The notes under the pieces: generated by a model | What the model was told of the DNA's origin: nothing | Seen by the model: the letters and a program-made list of their open reading frames with translations, nothing else | The model's database searches: none | Part shown: in pieces, positions 26,293 to 35,157 of the stretch | How the letters are laid out: every line of letters starts with the position of its first letter | Numbering within the stretch: position 1 is the stretch's first letter | Program-made: the position numbers and the translations under genes | Source: CAYWMP01 sp964459445 | GTDB taxonomy: Bacteria > Desulfobacterota > DSM-4660 > Desulfatiglandales > HGW-15 | Length of the DNA: 64,000 nt | Assembly: GCA_964459445.1 (NCBI GenBank) | Contig: CAYWMP010000005.1 | Location: 1 to 64,000 of the forward strand | Reading direction: 5' to 3'

Positions 26293-27039
26293 ATGAACAC
26301 CGAAAGGGTCATGTTTTTTCTTAAAAGAATTGTCCTGATGTTGTGCATATTTTTGGTCGTGTCGGCCTGTTCACATCCCGCACAGACCATGTTGCCCACA
26401 GACCTTCAAAATGCCTATTCGCAGGCGATCAAAGATGCGGAAGTGGCAGAGTTCAATGAAATATCTCGAAATCTTGTGGCGATCGTCCCATCAAATGATG
26501 CCTTGAGGTGGAACGAGAACACTGGCGAAGTCTTGGTTGTCACCTGGACATCATGGGATGGATATGGTGGCCGCGTAGGAAGTTTCATGAAGCTTTCACG
26601 TGAGGTATGGGTCACTGTCGTTCCGGATGTGAATGCGTTTTGTCGTGAGCAGCATATAAATCCAACACAGGTTCCCTTACGACTTGAACAGCTGTTAGGG
26701 CTCCCGCCAGAGAGCAAAAAGACGAAATTTGTGGAAATGTGGGTCACGCCAAACGATCTCTTTCGCCCAGCCCCTGATCCTGAAGTGAGCGACCATGAAG
26801 CCGAACTAGACTTTCCTGTGTCTGATCAGTTTGTCACGGTCAGTGAGGCGCACCTTGAGTGGTTCCATGAACTGAAACAAAAGTCATATGGTGCAGATGG
26901 GTATCCATGGACGAGGTTGGGATATACCTATGACTGGGGAAATCCGAAAAATGAGATCGGGGTGAGTGAATTTGTGATTCGAGCGGGGGCAACGGTTAAA
27001 ATTCATGGTGTTTCAAACACCGAGGACTATTGCCGGTAG
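26293..27039 (+). CDS. conserved hypothetical lipoprotein
   Basis: A 248-residue protein with a lipoprotein signal peptide ending LVVSAC (Cys26). The mature part contains VWVTVVPDVNAFC, PLRLEQLLGLPPESKKTKFVEMWV and a GYPWTRLGYTYDWGN segment near the end, a pattern I recall from a widespread but unnamed family. No catalytic motif is evident. The first 20 residues after the start are uncertain because ATG codons at 26293 and 26311 are both in frame; the second gives a shorter leader. Confidence 0.7.
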   Translation: MNTERVMFFLKRIVLMLCIFLVVSACSHPAQTMLPTDLQNAYSQAIKDAEVAEFNEISRNLVAIVPSNDALRWNENTGEVLVVTWTSWDGYGGRVGSFMKLSREVWVTVVPDVNAFCREQHINPTQVPLRLEQLLGLPPESKKTKFVEMWVTPNDLFRPAPDPEVSDHEAELDFPVSDQFVTVSEAHLEWFHELKQKSYGADGYPWTRLGYTYDWGNPKNEIGVSEFVIRAGATVKIHGVSNTEDYCR

Positions 27040-27054
27040 TGAGGGTGGGTTTTC

Positions 27055-27099
27055 GGAAGGGATGTCTGCCCTTGACTCGTGTTCCCATTTGCTCACATA
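27055..27099 (+). repeat. short dispersed repeat R4, copy A
   Basis: A block of the form GGAAGGGATGTCTGCCCTT...TGTTCCCATTTGCTCA recurs with small changes at 29714-29762 (AGATCTGCCCTT...CATGTTCCAATTTGCTCAT). Both copies follow the stop codon of a gene within about 50 bases. They may be ends of a non-autonomous Y1-transposase element; this is inference. Confidence 0.45.
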
Positions 27100-27256
27100 A
27101 TCGTTCTGGCTGCCTGAAGCACGGTTTTGACAAGCAATGGAAATCGCATTCTGAAGGGCTTGCTTGCGTCAATTTACTGGTTCTGGTGTAATCCGATAAA
27201 ACAAATTCCATTCAATACCTGTTAGGCGAAATCAATAGTGAAATGATGATCTCAAT

Positions 27257-27376
27257 ATGAAATGGTTTATCGGTATAATCATTTTCGGCATCATTGCCAT
27301 TTTTTTTGTTTTCTTAGAAAAAAGACAACGTGAATTCATCATAGGTTCTCCCCTTTTTGCGCAAATACCGATTTAA
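27257..27376 (+). CDS. possible small membrane protein (39 residues)
   Basis: An open frame from ATG 27257 to TAA 27374-27376 encodes a basic start (MKW), about 18 hydrophobic residues (IGIIIFGIIAIFFVF) and a charged EKRQRE end, the layout of a single-span small protein. There is no strong ribosome binding site and the stop overlaps the -35 element of the sigma-28-like promoter. It could equally be chance in AT-rich DNA. Confidence 0.25.
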   Translation: MKWFIGIIIFGIIAIFFVFLEKRQREFIIGSPLFAQIPI

Positions 27377-27399
27377 GATTTCTCATCCCCTGCCGATAC
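27373..27399 (+). promoter_or_regulatory. sigma-28 (FliA)-type promoter, HD-GYP copy 1
   Basis: TTAAGATT (27373-27380), an 11-base spacer and GCCGATAC (27392-27399) match the flagellar consensus TAAAGTTT-N11-GCCGATAA at six and seven of eight positions. The same sequence is kept before copy 2. Confidence 0.75.
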
Positions 27400-27500
27400 A
27401 AATATAGATACCTTATAGGCGGAAGTGTTATTCTTCGGAAACTTTTTCAATAAAGAAATCAATATCTTTTCACTGCTCTATCTTGAGACAAAGGCGTATT

Positions 27501-28418
27501 ATGTCTTCTAACTATATAAAGGCAAGGAAATCACAATATCATTTTTACAGATCTGTTCCTCTGTATACCAAAACTAAAGAAAACAAACATGTCCTCTATA
27601 AGCCACCCGGAATAACCCTTGGAGAGATGCGTTTGAGTGAAGGCCTGCACCCTGAAATGCTATATATGTCAAAAGGGGATAAGATAAGCGGGATTCAGGA
27701 GGCACAAGAGGCATTTAACCACAAGCTGGAATCAGATATCCAATCGGGCAGTCCTGAAAAAATAAAAGAAACCCTTACAGTCATAATGGAGGAAACATTA
27801 ACGGAGCCCCGAAGTGGCAGTTTAGAAGGCGTTTCGGACACGATGGACATATTAACGGAATATACGGCTGAATCGGATGTGATAAAAAACCTTTTAGCAG
27901 TTTCAACTACGGACTACTCTACAATCATGCACTCGATTAACGTTATGACATTTGCCCTTGGCTTTGGAGTCTCTTTCAATTATTCAAAACCCGACCTAAA
28001 AACGCTTGGACTGGCGGCTTTATTGCATGATGTTGGAAAAACCAAAGTTGATCCTGAAATCCTGACAGCCCCGAGAAAATTGACCCGAGAAGAATTTGAG
28101 CAAATGAAATCCCATAGCCTGATTGGACATAATATTCTTGAAGCATGTAAATTTGAGTCCAGAGAGATTCGTATATGTGCATTGGAGCATCATGAAAAAT
28201 TGGACAAAAGTGGGTATCCAAACGGTAACAACAATATATCCGATATATCCCAGATTATAGGAATTATCGATTGCTATGAGGCTTTAACAAATGATGATAG
28301 ACCCTATCGCAGCGCTATGGCACCCTTTGATGCCCTGAAGATAATCAAAAAAGATGTTGTTGATGGCAAATTCCGAAAAGAAGCTTTTGAGAGACTTGCT
28401 CATAACTTGGCCGGTTAA
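27501..28418 (+). CDS. HD-GYP domain protein (probable cyclic-di-GMP phosphodiesterase), copy 1
   Basis: A 305-residue soluble protein. Residues about 1-130 are a non-enzymatic N-terminal part. The HD-GYP domain follows with LLHDVGK (His176-Asp177), TREEFEQMKSHSLIGHNIL, the metal-binding HHEKLD near 230, the SGYPNG signature near 237 and IIDCYEALTNDDRPYR. HD-GYP enzymes hydrolyse cyclic-di-GMP. AAAGG six bases upstream fixes the ATG at 27501; an in-frame TTG 18 bases earlier is not needed. A sigma-28-type promoter lies 95 bases upstream, suggesting expression with late flagellar genes. In this copy the usual Gly of the LDGSGYP signature is replaced by Lys (LDKSGYP). Confidence 0.9.
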   Translation: MSSNYIKARKSQYHFYRSVPLYTKTKENKHVLYKPPGITLGEMRLSEGLHPEMLYMSKGDKISGIQEAQEAFNHKLESDIQSGSPEKIKETLTVIMEETLTEPRSGSLEGVSDTMDILTEYTAESDVIKNLLAVSTTDYSTIMHSINVMTFALGFGVSFNYSKPDLKTLGLAALLHDVGKTKVDPEILTAPRKLTREEFEQMKSHSLIGHNILEACKFESREIRICALEHHEKLDKSGYPNGNNNISDISQIIGIIDCYEALTNDDRPYRSAMAPFDALKIIKKDVVDGKFRKEAFERLAHNLAG

Positions 28419-28623
28419 TGAATCATCATAATGAAATGTATCATATCCGATAGTCATCCTGAGACTATCAAGCTTTGCTTATAAAGGTAAAGAGGTCACC
28501 CATTAAAGGGAAAGATAAGAGGAAAAACACCTCACCATTAAGAAATAGATTCCTTTTTAAATACCTTTAGCCTTCCCATCAGCACGGCCCCGTTTTTAAG
28601 CGCCTTTTTGCGGGCATACCGAT

Positions 28624-28650
28624 TCAAGATTTCTCATCCCCTGCCGATAC
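28624..28650 (+). promoter_or_regulatory. sigma-28 (FliA)-type promoter, HD-GYP copy 2
   Basis: TCAAGATT (28624-28631), 11 bases and GCCGATAC (28643-28650), the counterpart of the promoter at 27373. Both boxes and the spacer sequence TCTCATCCCCT are conserved although bases further downstream have diverged. Confidence 0.75.
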
Positions 28651-28752
28651 AAAAATAGATACCCTATGGGCGGAAAAGTTTTTCTTCGGAAACTTCTTCA
28701 ATGATAGAAATCACAACCCTTTCACTGCTCTATCTTGAGACAAGGGCGTATT

Positions 28753-29670
28753 ATGTCCTCTAACTATATAAAAGCAAGAAAATCACAATATCATTTCTAC
28801 AGATCTGTTCCTCTTTATACCCAAACTGAAGAAAACAAATTTGTCCTCTATAAGCCACCCGGAATAACCCTTGGAGAGATGCGTTTGAGTGAGGGCCTGC
28901 ACCCTGAAACGCTATATATTTCAAAGGCGGATAAGATAAATGGGATTCAGGAGGCACAAGAGGCTTTTAACCTCCAGCTTGAAACAGATATCCAATCGGG
29001 CAGTCCAACAAAAATAAAGGAAACCCTTACAGTCATCATGGAGGAAACATTAACGGAGCCCCGAAGCGGTAGTTTAGAGGGCGTTTCAGACACGATGGAC
29101 ATATTAACGGAATATACGGCTGATTCGGATGTGATAAATAGCCTTTTAGCGGTTTCGACTACGGACTACTCAACAATCATGCACTCGATTAACGTTATGA
29201 CATTTGCCCTTGGCTTTGGGGTTTCTTTGAATTTTCCAAAACCCGAACTAAAAACGCTTGGGCTGGCTGCCTTGTTGCATGATGTTGGAAAAACCAAAGT
29301 TGATCCTGAAATCCTGACAGCCCCGAGAAAATTGACCCGAGAAGAATTTGAGCAAATGAAATCCCATAGCATGACAGGACATAATATTCTTAAAGCTTGT
29401 AACTTTAACTTCAAAGAAATTCCTGTAAGTGCGTTGGAGCATCATGAAAAATTGGATGGAAGCGGTTATCCAAACGGTAGCGGCAATATATCCAATATAT
29501 CCCTGATAATAGGAATTATCGATTGTTATGAGGCCCTAACAAATGATGATAGACCCTATCGCAGTGCTATGGCACCCTATGATGCCCTGAAGATCATTAA
29601 AAAAGATGTTATTGAAGGTAAATTCCGAAAAGAAATTTTTGAAAAGTTCGCTTATAGCCTTGCCGGCTAA
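28753..29670 (+). CDS. HD-GYP domain protein (probable cyclic-di-GMP phosphodiesterase), copy 2
   Basis: A 305-residue near-duplicate of the gene at 27501. The HD pair (LLHDVGK), SHSMTGHNIL, HHEKLD and the full LDGSGYPNG signature are present, so this copy keeps the canonical Gly that copy 1 has lost. The differences are spread over the length, with clusters around residues 205-215 and the C-terminus. The start is fixed by an AAGGGCGTATT ribosome binding region and by alignment to copy 1. It has its own sigma-28-type promoter. The pair may differ in activity or partner. Confidence 0.9.
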   Translation: MSSNYIKARKSQYHFYRSVPLYTQTEENKFVLYKPPGITLGEMRLSEGLHPETLYISKADKINGIQEAQEAFNLQLETDIQSGSPTKIKETLTVIMEETLTEPRSGSLEGVSDTMDILTEYTADSDVINSLLAVSTTDYSTIMHSINVMTFALGFGVSLNFPKPELKTLGLAALLHDVGKTKVDPEILTAPRKLTREEFEQMKSHSMTGHNILKACNFNFKEIPVSALEHHEKLDGSGYPNGSGNISNISLIIGIIDCYEALTNDDRPYRSAMAPYDALKIIKKDVIEGKFRKEIFEKFAYSLAG

Positions 29671-29713
29671 AAAGAATCATTACCATGACATGTATCTACC
29701 CGATAGTCAGTCT

Positions 29714-29762
29714 GAGAAGGGGTCAGATCTGCCCTTATCCCATGTTCCAATTTGCTCATCTA
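29714..29762 (+). repeat. short dispersed repeat R4, copy B
   Basis: AAGGGGTCAGATCTGCCCTT...CCATGTTCCAATTTGCTCATC, the counterpart of 27055-27099, 44 bases after the HD-GYP copy 2 stop. The AGATCTGCCCTT core is the most conserved part. Confidence 0.45.
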
Positions 29763-29911
29763 CCTGCCTAAATTGACAGAAGTAACATGATGACAAGAAA
29801 CTATGATTCAGGCAGGGATTTCCTTCGATGAGAAGCGGAAAAGAAAACGTCAAGATTTTTCCTAGATGATAAGGCAGTCGGATTCGGAGAGGGTTTGAAG
29901 ATTTTGGCAAC

Positions 29912-30946
29912 CTAAAGTTCGATTCCCGGCCAGCTATTTATGGGATCGGTCGAATGGACGACACGCATGCCCGCCCTCGAAAACCTCTCAAAAGCCTCAT
30001 CGGCTTGATCCCCATAGTCCATCACGCCTGGAACAACCACCGGAGAGGTGCAATCTTCCAGCAGGAAGACCTTCTCGGCCAACTTCGCATCTTGTGCGCG
30101 GATGTTGTCAAGTAAATCGTCGATAGTCCAGGCCACACAGTGACTCTTGGCCTGCCCTGCGATAATCACGGCATCATAGGCGAGTAAATGCGTGATGAAT
30201 GCGACATTCCTTTCTTCGATTCTCTTTCCTTTGAAATCCTCCAAAACCTCAGGTCCCAATACGGAGTAATGCTCGGTAAAGGGATTCCCTCCTTTGATTT
30301 GGAAATTGGATTGGTTATGACGTGCGATACTGTGGAAAAACATTGCTTCTTCAAAGGCAGGCACCAGGGCATGGCCGATGCCACCCAACATGGCATGATA
30401 AGGCCAAATCGTCAGGTCGTATTTGCCGCCCTTTTTAAGCTGCCTGGTGTAATGGAGAAGGTACTCGTGACCGTATGAATCCGTGATTTCGAGGCCGGGG
30501 CAGATTTGTGGATTGATCTTCCATTGCCCCTTCTCGATTTCTTCATCTGAGATGAGAGTAAAGGGTGGGGGATGTTCTCCTTTATCGTTGACCAGAAATA
30601 TTGAGTGAAAAATCTGTATGGCCTGGTGCGTGTCCATCGTCGGTGCGATCTGATGAATCACGTCCAGATTCCTATAGATGAACTGACAAAGCCTTATATT
30701 GTCGTCGACGGCTCCAGTGCCTGAAAGCCCTCCAACAAACAACTCGTAGCCCGGTATACAGAATGTGTTCTGTACATCAACAGCAACCAGGCAGATCCTG
30801 AATCGGTCCCTCGCGGCAGGGGGTATCTCATATTCCTGAGCCCAATTTCCGGCATCTTCCGCCCGCGCTTGATAGGGTACCGGCCATAAAGAGCCGACTT
30901 TTTGCGGATCGAAGTGATGGGGTATGGGAAGTTCGTTGTGTGCCAT
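29912..30946 (-). CDS. isochorismatase/nicotinamidase-like cysteine hydrolase
   Basis: A 344-residue protein of the isochorismatase-like hydrolase fold. AVDVQNTFCIPGYEL near residue 55 carries the catalytic Asp, and IIAGQAKSHCVAWTIDDLL near 265-283 carries the cis-peptide region and nucleophilic Cys. The chain is much longer than the usual 180-210 residues because of an N-terminal extension and an insertion between the two motifs. Members cleave amides or enol ethers (nicotinamide, isochorismate, N-carbamoyl compounds); the substrate here is not readable. A 54-residue acidic protein gene lies 30 bases upstream on the same strand. Confidence 0.8.
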   Translation of the reverse strand: MAHNELPIPHHFDPQKVGSLWPVPYQARAEDAGNWAQEYEIPPAARDRFRICLVAVDVQNTFCIPGYELFVGGLSGTGAVDDNIRLCQFIYRNLDVIHQIAPTMDTHQAIQIFHSIFLVNDKGEHPPPFTLISDEEIEKGQWKINPQICPGLEITDSYGHEYLLHYTRQLKKGGKYDLTIWPYHAMLGGIGHALVPAFEEAMFFHSIARHNQSNFQIKGGNPFTEHYSVLGPEVLEDFKGKRIEERNVAFITHLLAYDAVIIAGQAKSHCVAWTIDDLLDNIRAQDAKLAEKVFLLEDCTSPVVVPGVMDYGDQADEAFERFSRAGMRVVHSTDPINSWPGIEL

Positions 30947-30975
30947 GCCCGGAAATGGAGAGCGGCGTCCGAAGC

Positions 30976-31140
30976 CTATTCATCATCCCCGGAACGAAAG
31001 TCATCGCAGGGCTCGTCCATTTCATCACCCCTGGAATGTTCCGCACTCGGCGCCGTGGTGCAAAAGGGCAACGCCTCTTCTTCCTTCTTCTTCGTTTTCT
31101 CGTCTTTTTCGACCTGTTCCTGCAATTTTTCCTCAGTCAT
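30976..31140 (-). CDS. small acidic protein (54 residues)
   Basis: An open frame too short for most callers: ATG at 31140 with AGAGG eight bases upstream, TAG at 30978-30976. A charged helical start (MTEEKLQEQVEKDEKTKKKEE) is followed by LPFCTTAP, and by an acidic tail with a second cysteine (DEPCDDFRSGDDE). It lies just before the isochorismatase-like gene and could be cotranscribed. I do not recognise a family; a two-cysteine acidic tail may bind a metal or partner. Confidence 0.5.
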   Translation of the reverse strand: MTEEKLQEQVEKDEKTKKKEEEALPFCTTAPSAEHSRGDEMDEPCDDFRSGDDE

Positions 31141-31225
31141 TTGCATTTCCTCTATTATTCATGTCTTCATCATATTTTAAGGGCATTTTCCGGATGCGCA
31201 AATTCTCTTTCGCGCTCCGGCACCT

Positions 31226-31405
31226 TTATGCTTTGACGCCGAACAATCTGCCGGTTATAACCCCGCCACACAGCCCGGCCATCACAACAACCCAAATAGC
31301 GGTCAAGACATAGCTGTGGACGATGCTCCAGAGGGCGCCGGCGCCCACAAATGTAGGCACAATCATGACGATTCCAATTCCTATCTTCCTCGCAATACCT
31401 TCCAT
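31226..31405 (-). CDS. small membrane protein (59 residues)
   Basis: Read from ATG 31405 to TAA at 31228-31226, with a strong AGGAGG seven bases upstream, which is the main support. The product has a short basic start (MEGIARK) and two hydrophobic helices, IGIGIVMIVPTFVGAGALW and YVLTAIWVVVMAGLCGGVI, ending TGRLFGVKA. It is probably a two-span inner-membrane protein with both ends inside. No family is recognised. The adjacent small gene and hydrolase run in the same direction. Confidence 0.6.
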   Translation of the reverse strand: MEGIARKIGIGIVMIVPTFVGAGALWSIVHSYVLTAIWVVVMAGLCGGVITGRLFGVKA

Positions 31406-31543
31406 GCAACACCTCCTTTATATGAAACTGACGGGCAAATTCCCCGCCGATATCCTTCCATAAAACCCTTGAGAATCGCAGGCCACCTTAACATACTCTC
31501 GGCATGTTTGCCATTTCAAAAACACTCCGAACAAAAGCCACCC

Positions 31544-34500
31544 TCACCGCAAGGGAAGCTCTTTATAGGTCAGGGCTAGTTGTTCTGAGAGCGTTTTAAG
31601 ATCCGATTCCAAAGTGACCTCTTTCCCTTCCCTTGTCTTTATCCTGGTTTCCTTGTCTGCGACAATAACGATCTGAATATTTCGGGGATCTAGAAAATTT
31701 TCCGCCAAATTCGTGACCTCTTCCTTCGTCGCCCTGATATAGGCATCCTGAATGCTCCCAAGAGTATCCAAAGGCTCACGGCGCAGGGAATAACGAGCAT
31801 AAGTCTCCACGAGTTCAACTGGAGAGTCCACGGTAAAAACAAAACTGTTAAGCGTATCCAATCGTTTCAACTCCAATTCCCCTTCCGGAACCTCCTTTCG
31901 CAGCGCCCTTATGATGTTGATGGTCTCTCGGATGGCCTCAACGGTCTTATCGGCCTTGCAGCCGACATACCCTATAAGCATGCCGGCTTGCCATTTGTAG
32001 GTTTGAAAAAACCAGGTAGAATAGACGAGACCCAGATCATCCCTTAATTTTTTGTGCATCAGGGAATCATTGCCCCCGAGCACTTGCATGAGAAGGCCCA
32101 GTTTCCAGTAATCGGGATGGGTTCGTTTTATGCTTCGAAAGGCCAGCCTAACCTGGGATTGCACTTGACCGGGTTTGTGAATCAAAGCAAGGACCGGTGG
32201 TGTCAAGGGTGGATCATCAAGTTGTCTTTCCGGTGTAACACCTTCATACCCCTTCTTGAGCCCTTCAAGGAATCCCGTCAAACCCTCTATGGCCTGCACC
32301 CTGTCTATATCCCCAGAAATGGCGACGATCATGTTTGATGGGACAAAATAGCTCTCCAGGAAACTCTTGAGCTCATCTTTTGTGATGTTTGGAATCGTCT
32401 TTAGGCCCCCTAAAGGATCGCGACCGTAAGGGTGGCCTTTAAAGTGCCATAAAATCAACTCCCTGCCGCTTACAGCCCTCGCATCCCCGCCCTGGCGTCT
32501 TAAGGACGTCAAGGCTTGCTGTTTTGCGGTTTCAAGTATCTGTGGATCGAATCTTGGCCTTAATAGCACCTCTTCAAGGAGCTTCAATCCCCTCTCCCAG
32601 TCTTCTTTCATGACCGATAGCCTAACAGCCGACTCCTCTTCGCCTACGCTTACAGACAATTGTATCGCATTCTCGTCCAGAAGCATGGCCAATTCAGATG
32701 GTGTGTATTTATCCGTCCCCCCCCGAACGATTGTTCCGTTCAGTATGTCCGTTAATCCGAGCTTATGTTCCTCAACATCCACATCGCCGGCCCGAACCAG
32801 GATAACCAAATCTATGAGGGGCAGGTCTCGATCCGGCAAATAGAAAACCTTGGCACCTCCGATTTGTGCAGTCTTTGCTTTTGGGTATTCAATTTTCCGA
32901 GGGACCCTAGTGAAAGACATGGGATGCTTCCAGTCCTCATGGGTGGTATAGATGCTGTGATTCTCAAAGGTCTCGGGAGCCGTCATTTTAGCTGCAACCG
33001 ATCCGCTGATTGATCTCGTCTCTTTATAGGGCTCCGGTGGACGATCAGGCTTTCCGCCCGGTATGACGAACACGGTCGTGCTGTTTCCTGGCTGCATATA
33101 TTTTCGAGCCACACGTCTTATGTCTTCAGGCGTTACTTTTGAAATCCTATCAAGGTATTCATTGATGTACTGCCAACCCACGCGAACTTCAAGGGTTGCA
33201 AGGGTACCTGCGAGTTGCTCATTGCTGCGCATTCGGTCTAAATAACCCCTCTGGTTGAGTTTTTTAATCCTCTCTAGCTCGCGCACCGAGACCAAATCCT
33301 TTTTGAGCCTGTTCACCTCCGCCAGCAATAAAGCTTCAAGCTCTTCACAGCCCTTTATATAGTCCCCTCTTGTCTCTTCAACTGAAACACCTTCTTTTAT
33401 GTTTAGATCGGGTTCCTTGGGAGATCCGCCCAATATGATCATACCGCCATACCGATTATCCGGGTTATAGGCCCAGGCCTGAACCGCAAGCCCTTTATTG
33501 ATAATGTTTTGGGTCATGCGGGCGCCTCTGCCATGGCTCAGGACCATTGTCATGGCATCGAGCGCATAGAAATCCTCGGTTCCCATTCGGGCGCCATGGA
33601 AGCCGAGTCTTAGGAGGGGTGTACGAGCGCCTTTGAGGTGGCGCACACTTCTGCGTGGTCCCTTCTGGGGTGGTTCCTTTGTGACATGTTCAGGCGCGCG
33701 ACTGCCGGTCGGATACCTTTCAAAATAGACCCTTGCGAGTCTTCTCGCGTCCTCTAATGTCACGTCGCCCACGAGCACACAGACTGCATTTTTAGGATTG
33801 TAGTACTGTGCGTGGAACGCCATGGCATCCCGGGTGTTGAAGTTTTCCATATCCGATTTCCAACCGATGGTGGGGTTTCGGTAAGGATGGGCGGTATAGG
33901 CCGTTGCATTTAGATCGAGCCAGGCAGCGCCTCCCGGGTTATTGATGTATCGAAAGGCCCATTCACGCTGTACGACCGATTTTTCTACATAGAACTCCCT
34001 CCAGGAAGGTTCGAAAAGCTGTTCGCTTGTGATCGAGAACCACTGCTCAAGCATGTCTGATGGTACAGATGTCATGTATTGGGTTTCATCCTTTGATGTG
34101 AAAGCATTGATACCCACTGCGCCGTTTCTGCTAAGCTGGGAGGAGAATGCTTGGGACACATATATTTTCTGTACTTCAACTCGAAGTGCCTCCATCTCCT
34201 GTTCTTTCAATCTGATGAGAGTAGGGTTCGGTTCCCGTTTGGCCTTCTCCTTGAGGATAACCTGATAGGCGGCCTCAATTTTTTCCTGAAGCTCTTGATC
34301 TCTATTAAAATCAGAGGTGCCGAAATTCCTGGTCCCCTTAAACATCATGTGCTCAAGCAAATGGGCGATACCCGTCCCCCCCGTGTCTTCCAGGGCGGAA
34401 CCGGCACGGATTGCAATTCGACATGCCACTTGTGGTGTCGAAGGACGCTCCACCACCAGGAAAAGCATCCCGTTCTTCAGGGTGAACTCTTTGACATCCA

Positions 34501-34591
34501 AACTGATCTTTGATGTCGAATCGCCGGCGTAGGATACTGAAAAAAGGGTTAAAATCAATATCCCCACCATAAGGGTTTTTTGAAACCTCAT
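31544..34591 (-). CDS. periplasmic M16 family zinc metalloprotease, two-domain
   Basis: About 1015 residues. The ATG at 34591 has GAGAGG upstream and starts a signal peptide (RFQKTLMVGILILTLFSV, cleavage near SYA-GDS); an upstream ATG at 34606 is in frame but poorly placed. The first M16 half carries the inverted zinc motif HLLEH near residue 77 with GTGIAH before it. The second half (from about 560, LIDLVILVRAGDVDVEEHKLGLTDIL) has lost the HxxEH motif, as usual for the inactive half of the clamshell. The extra helical insertion near residues 100-145 is typical of long family members. It probably degrades peptides in the periplasm. Confidence 0.9.
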   Translation of the reverse strand: MRFQKTLMVGILILTLFSVSYAGDSTSKISLDVKEFTLKNGMLFLVVERPSTPQVACRIAIRAGSALEDTGGTGIAHLLEHMMFKGTRNFGTSDFNRDQELQEKIEAAYQVILKEKAKREPNPTLIRLKEQEMEALRVEVQKIYVSQAFSSQLSRNGAVGINAFTSKDETQYMTSVPSDMLEQWFSITSEQLFEPSWREFYVEKSVVQREWAFRYINNPGGAAWLDLNATAYTAHPYRNPTIGWKSDMENFNTRDAMAFHAQYYNPKNAVCVLVGDVTLEDARRLARVYFERYPTGSRAPEHVTKEPPQKGPRRSVRHLKGARTPLLRLGFHGARMGTEDFYALDAMTMVLSHGRGARMTQNIINKGLAVQAWAYNPDNRYGGMIILGGSPKEPDLNIKEGVSVEETRGDYIKGCEELEALLLAEVNRLKKDLVSVRELERIKKLNQRGYLDRMRSNEQLAGTLATLEVRVGWQYINEYLDRISKVTPEDIRRVARKYMQPGNSTTVFVIPGGKPDRPPEPYKETRSISGSVAAKMTAPETFENHSIYTTHEDWKHPMSFTRVPRKIEYPKAKTAQIGGAKVFYLPDRDLPLIDLVILVRAGDVDVEEHKLGLTDILNGTIVRGGTDKYTPSELAMLLDENAIQLSVSVGEEESAVRLSVMKEDWERGLKLLEEVLLRPRFDPQILETAKQQALTSLRRQGGDARAVSGRELILWHFKGHPYGRDPLGGLKTIPNITKDELKSFLESYFVPSNMIVAISGDIDRVQAIEGLTGFLEGLKKGYEGVTPERQLDDPPLTPPVLALIHKPGQVQSQVRLAFRSIKRTHPDYWKLGLLMQVLGGNDSLMHKKLRDDLGLVYSTWFFQTYKWQAGMLIGYVGCKADKTVEAIRETINIIRALRKEVPEGELELKRLDTLNSFVFTVDSPVELVETYARYSLRREPLDTLGSIQDAYIRATKEEVTNLAENFLDPRNIQIVIVADKETRIKTREGKEVTLESDLKTLSEQLALTYKELPLR

Positions 34592-35157
34592 TGGTCTACC
34601 TCTCATTTTCGCTGTCTACTTGAAACCGAATTTCAAACATTTGATAAATCCTCGGACGCTGTTCGGTCAAATCTGAAGGTTAAATTAACCATAGGAAACG
34701 ATGAATCAAGTTTTCGGGCCGACCTTCAAGGGCATGTGGGGCCCTCCAATTCCATATCTATAATATAACGTCTCTTTTAAGAAGATTTTTTCAGGTATGT
34801 CAAGGGCCGATATTCTAACGATTTCTAACTTAACCCAATGTAATCATTAAATAACACCCAGTAGCCTAAGTTGATTCATCATGAATTCTTTTTCATGCCC
34901 TTCTCATGTCCTCCCCAATGACCGCCCTTTGTGCATCTGAATCAATGTCCCTTATCAATCTTCATGGGAGATATGGCATAGCATTTGCTTATAATTCAAA
35001 TGGCAGTCTTTTCCGGAGATTTCAATGGGTTGGATCGAGCATGCCGAAGCTTTATTGCGGCCCATTTCTCAGGCTTAACGCATCTTACCCGGAATTGTCG
35101 AATATCTTGAGAAATATAGGGTAACCGACACGGATTTGGTTACTTTTGAGGTCGTCT
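34592..35157. other. 566-base intergenic region between divergent genes
   Basis: It separates the M16 protease (minus) from the HDOD operon (plus). No coding frame of quality is present. A sigma-54-like element at 34974-34989 is described separately. The stretch 34640-34870 is AT-rich and shows no clear structure. Confidence 0.5.
34974..34989 (+). promoter_or_regulatory. possible sigma-54 (-24/-12) promoter
   Basis: TGGCATAGCATTTGCT has GG (34975-34976), exactly ten bases, then GC (34987-34988), with flanks close to the TGGCAC-N5-TTGCW consensus. It would give a leader of about 155 bases before the small gene at 35158. No enhancer site for an activator was identified. Confidence 0.4.

Larger units (their letters stand above)
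27365..29670 (+). repeat. tandem duplication of HD-GYP gene with its promoter region
   Basis: Unit 1 (27365-28418) and unit 2 (28617-29670) align over the promoter, a leader of about 95 bases and the whole coding region, with roughly nine in ten residues alike by eye. The 200 bases between the units are not repeated. The likeness is high at the DNA level, including silent sites, so the duplication is fairly recent, or gene conversion keeps the copies alike. Confidence 0.9.

Noticed and set aside
26000..27240. Integron-style attC sites between the orphan lipoproteins
   Set aside because: GTTAGGC at about 27219 looks like one core site, but no matching RYYYAAC partner with the right spacing was found there or in the other gaps, and no integrase is present.
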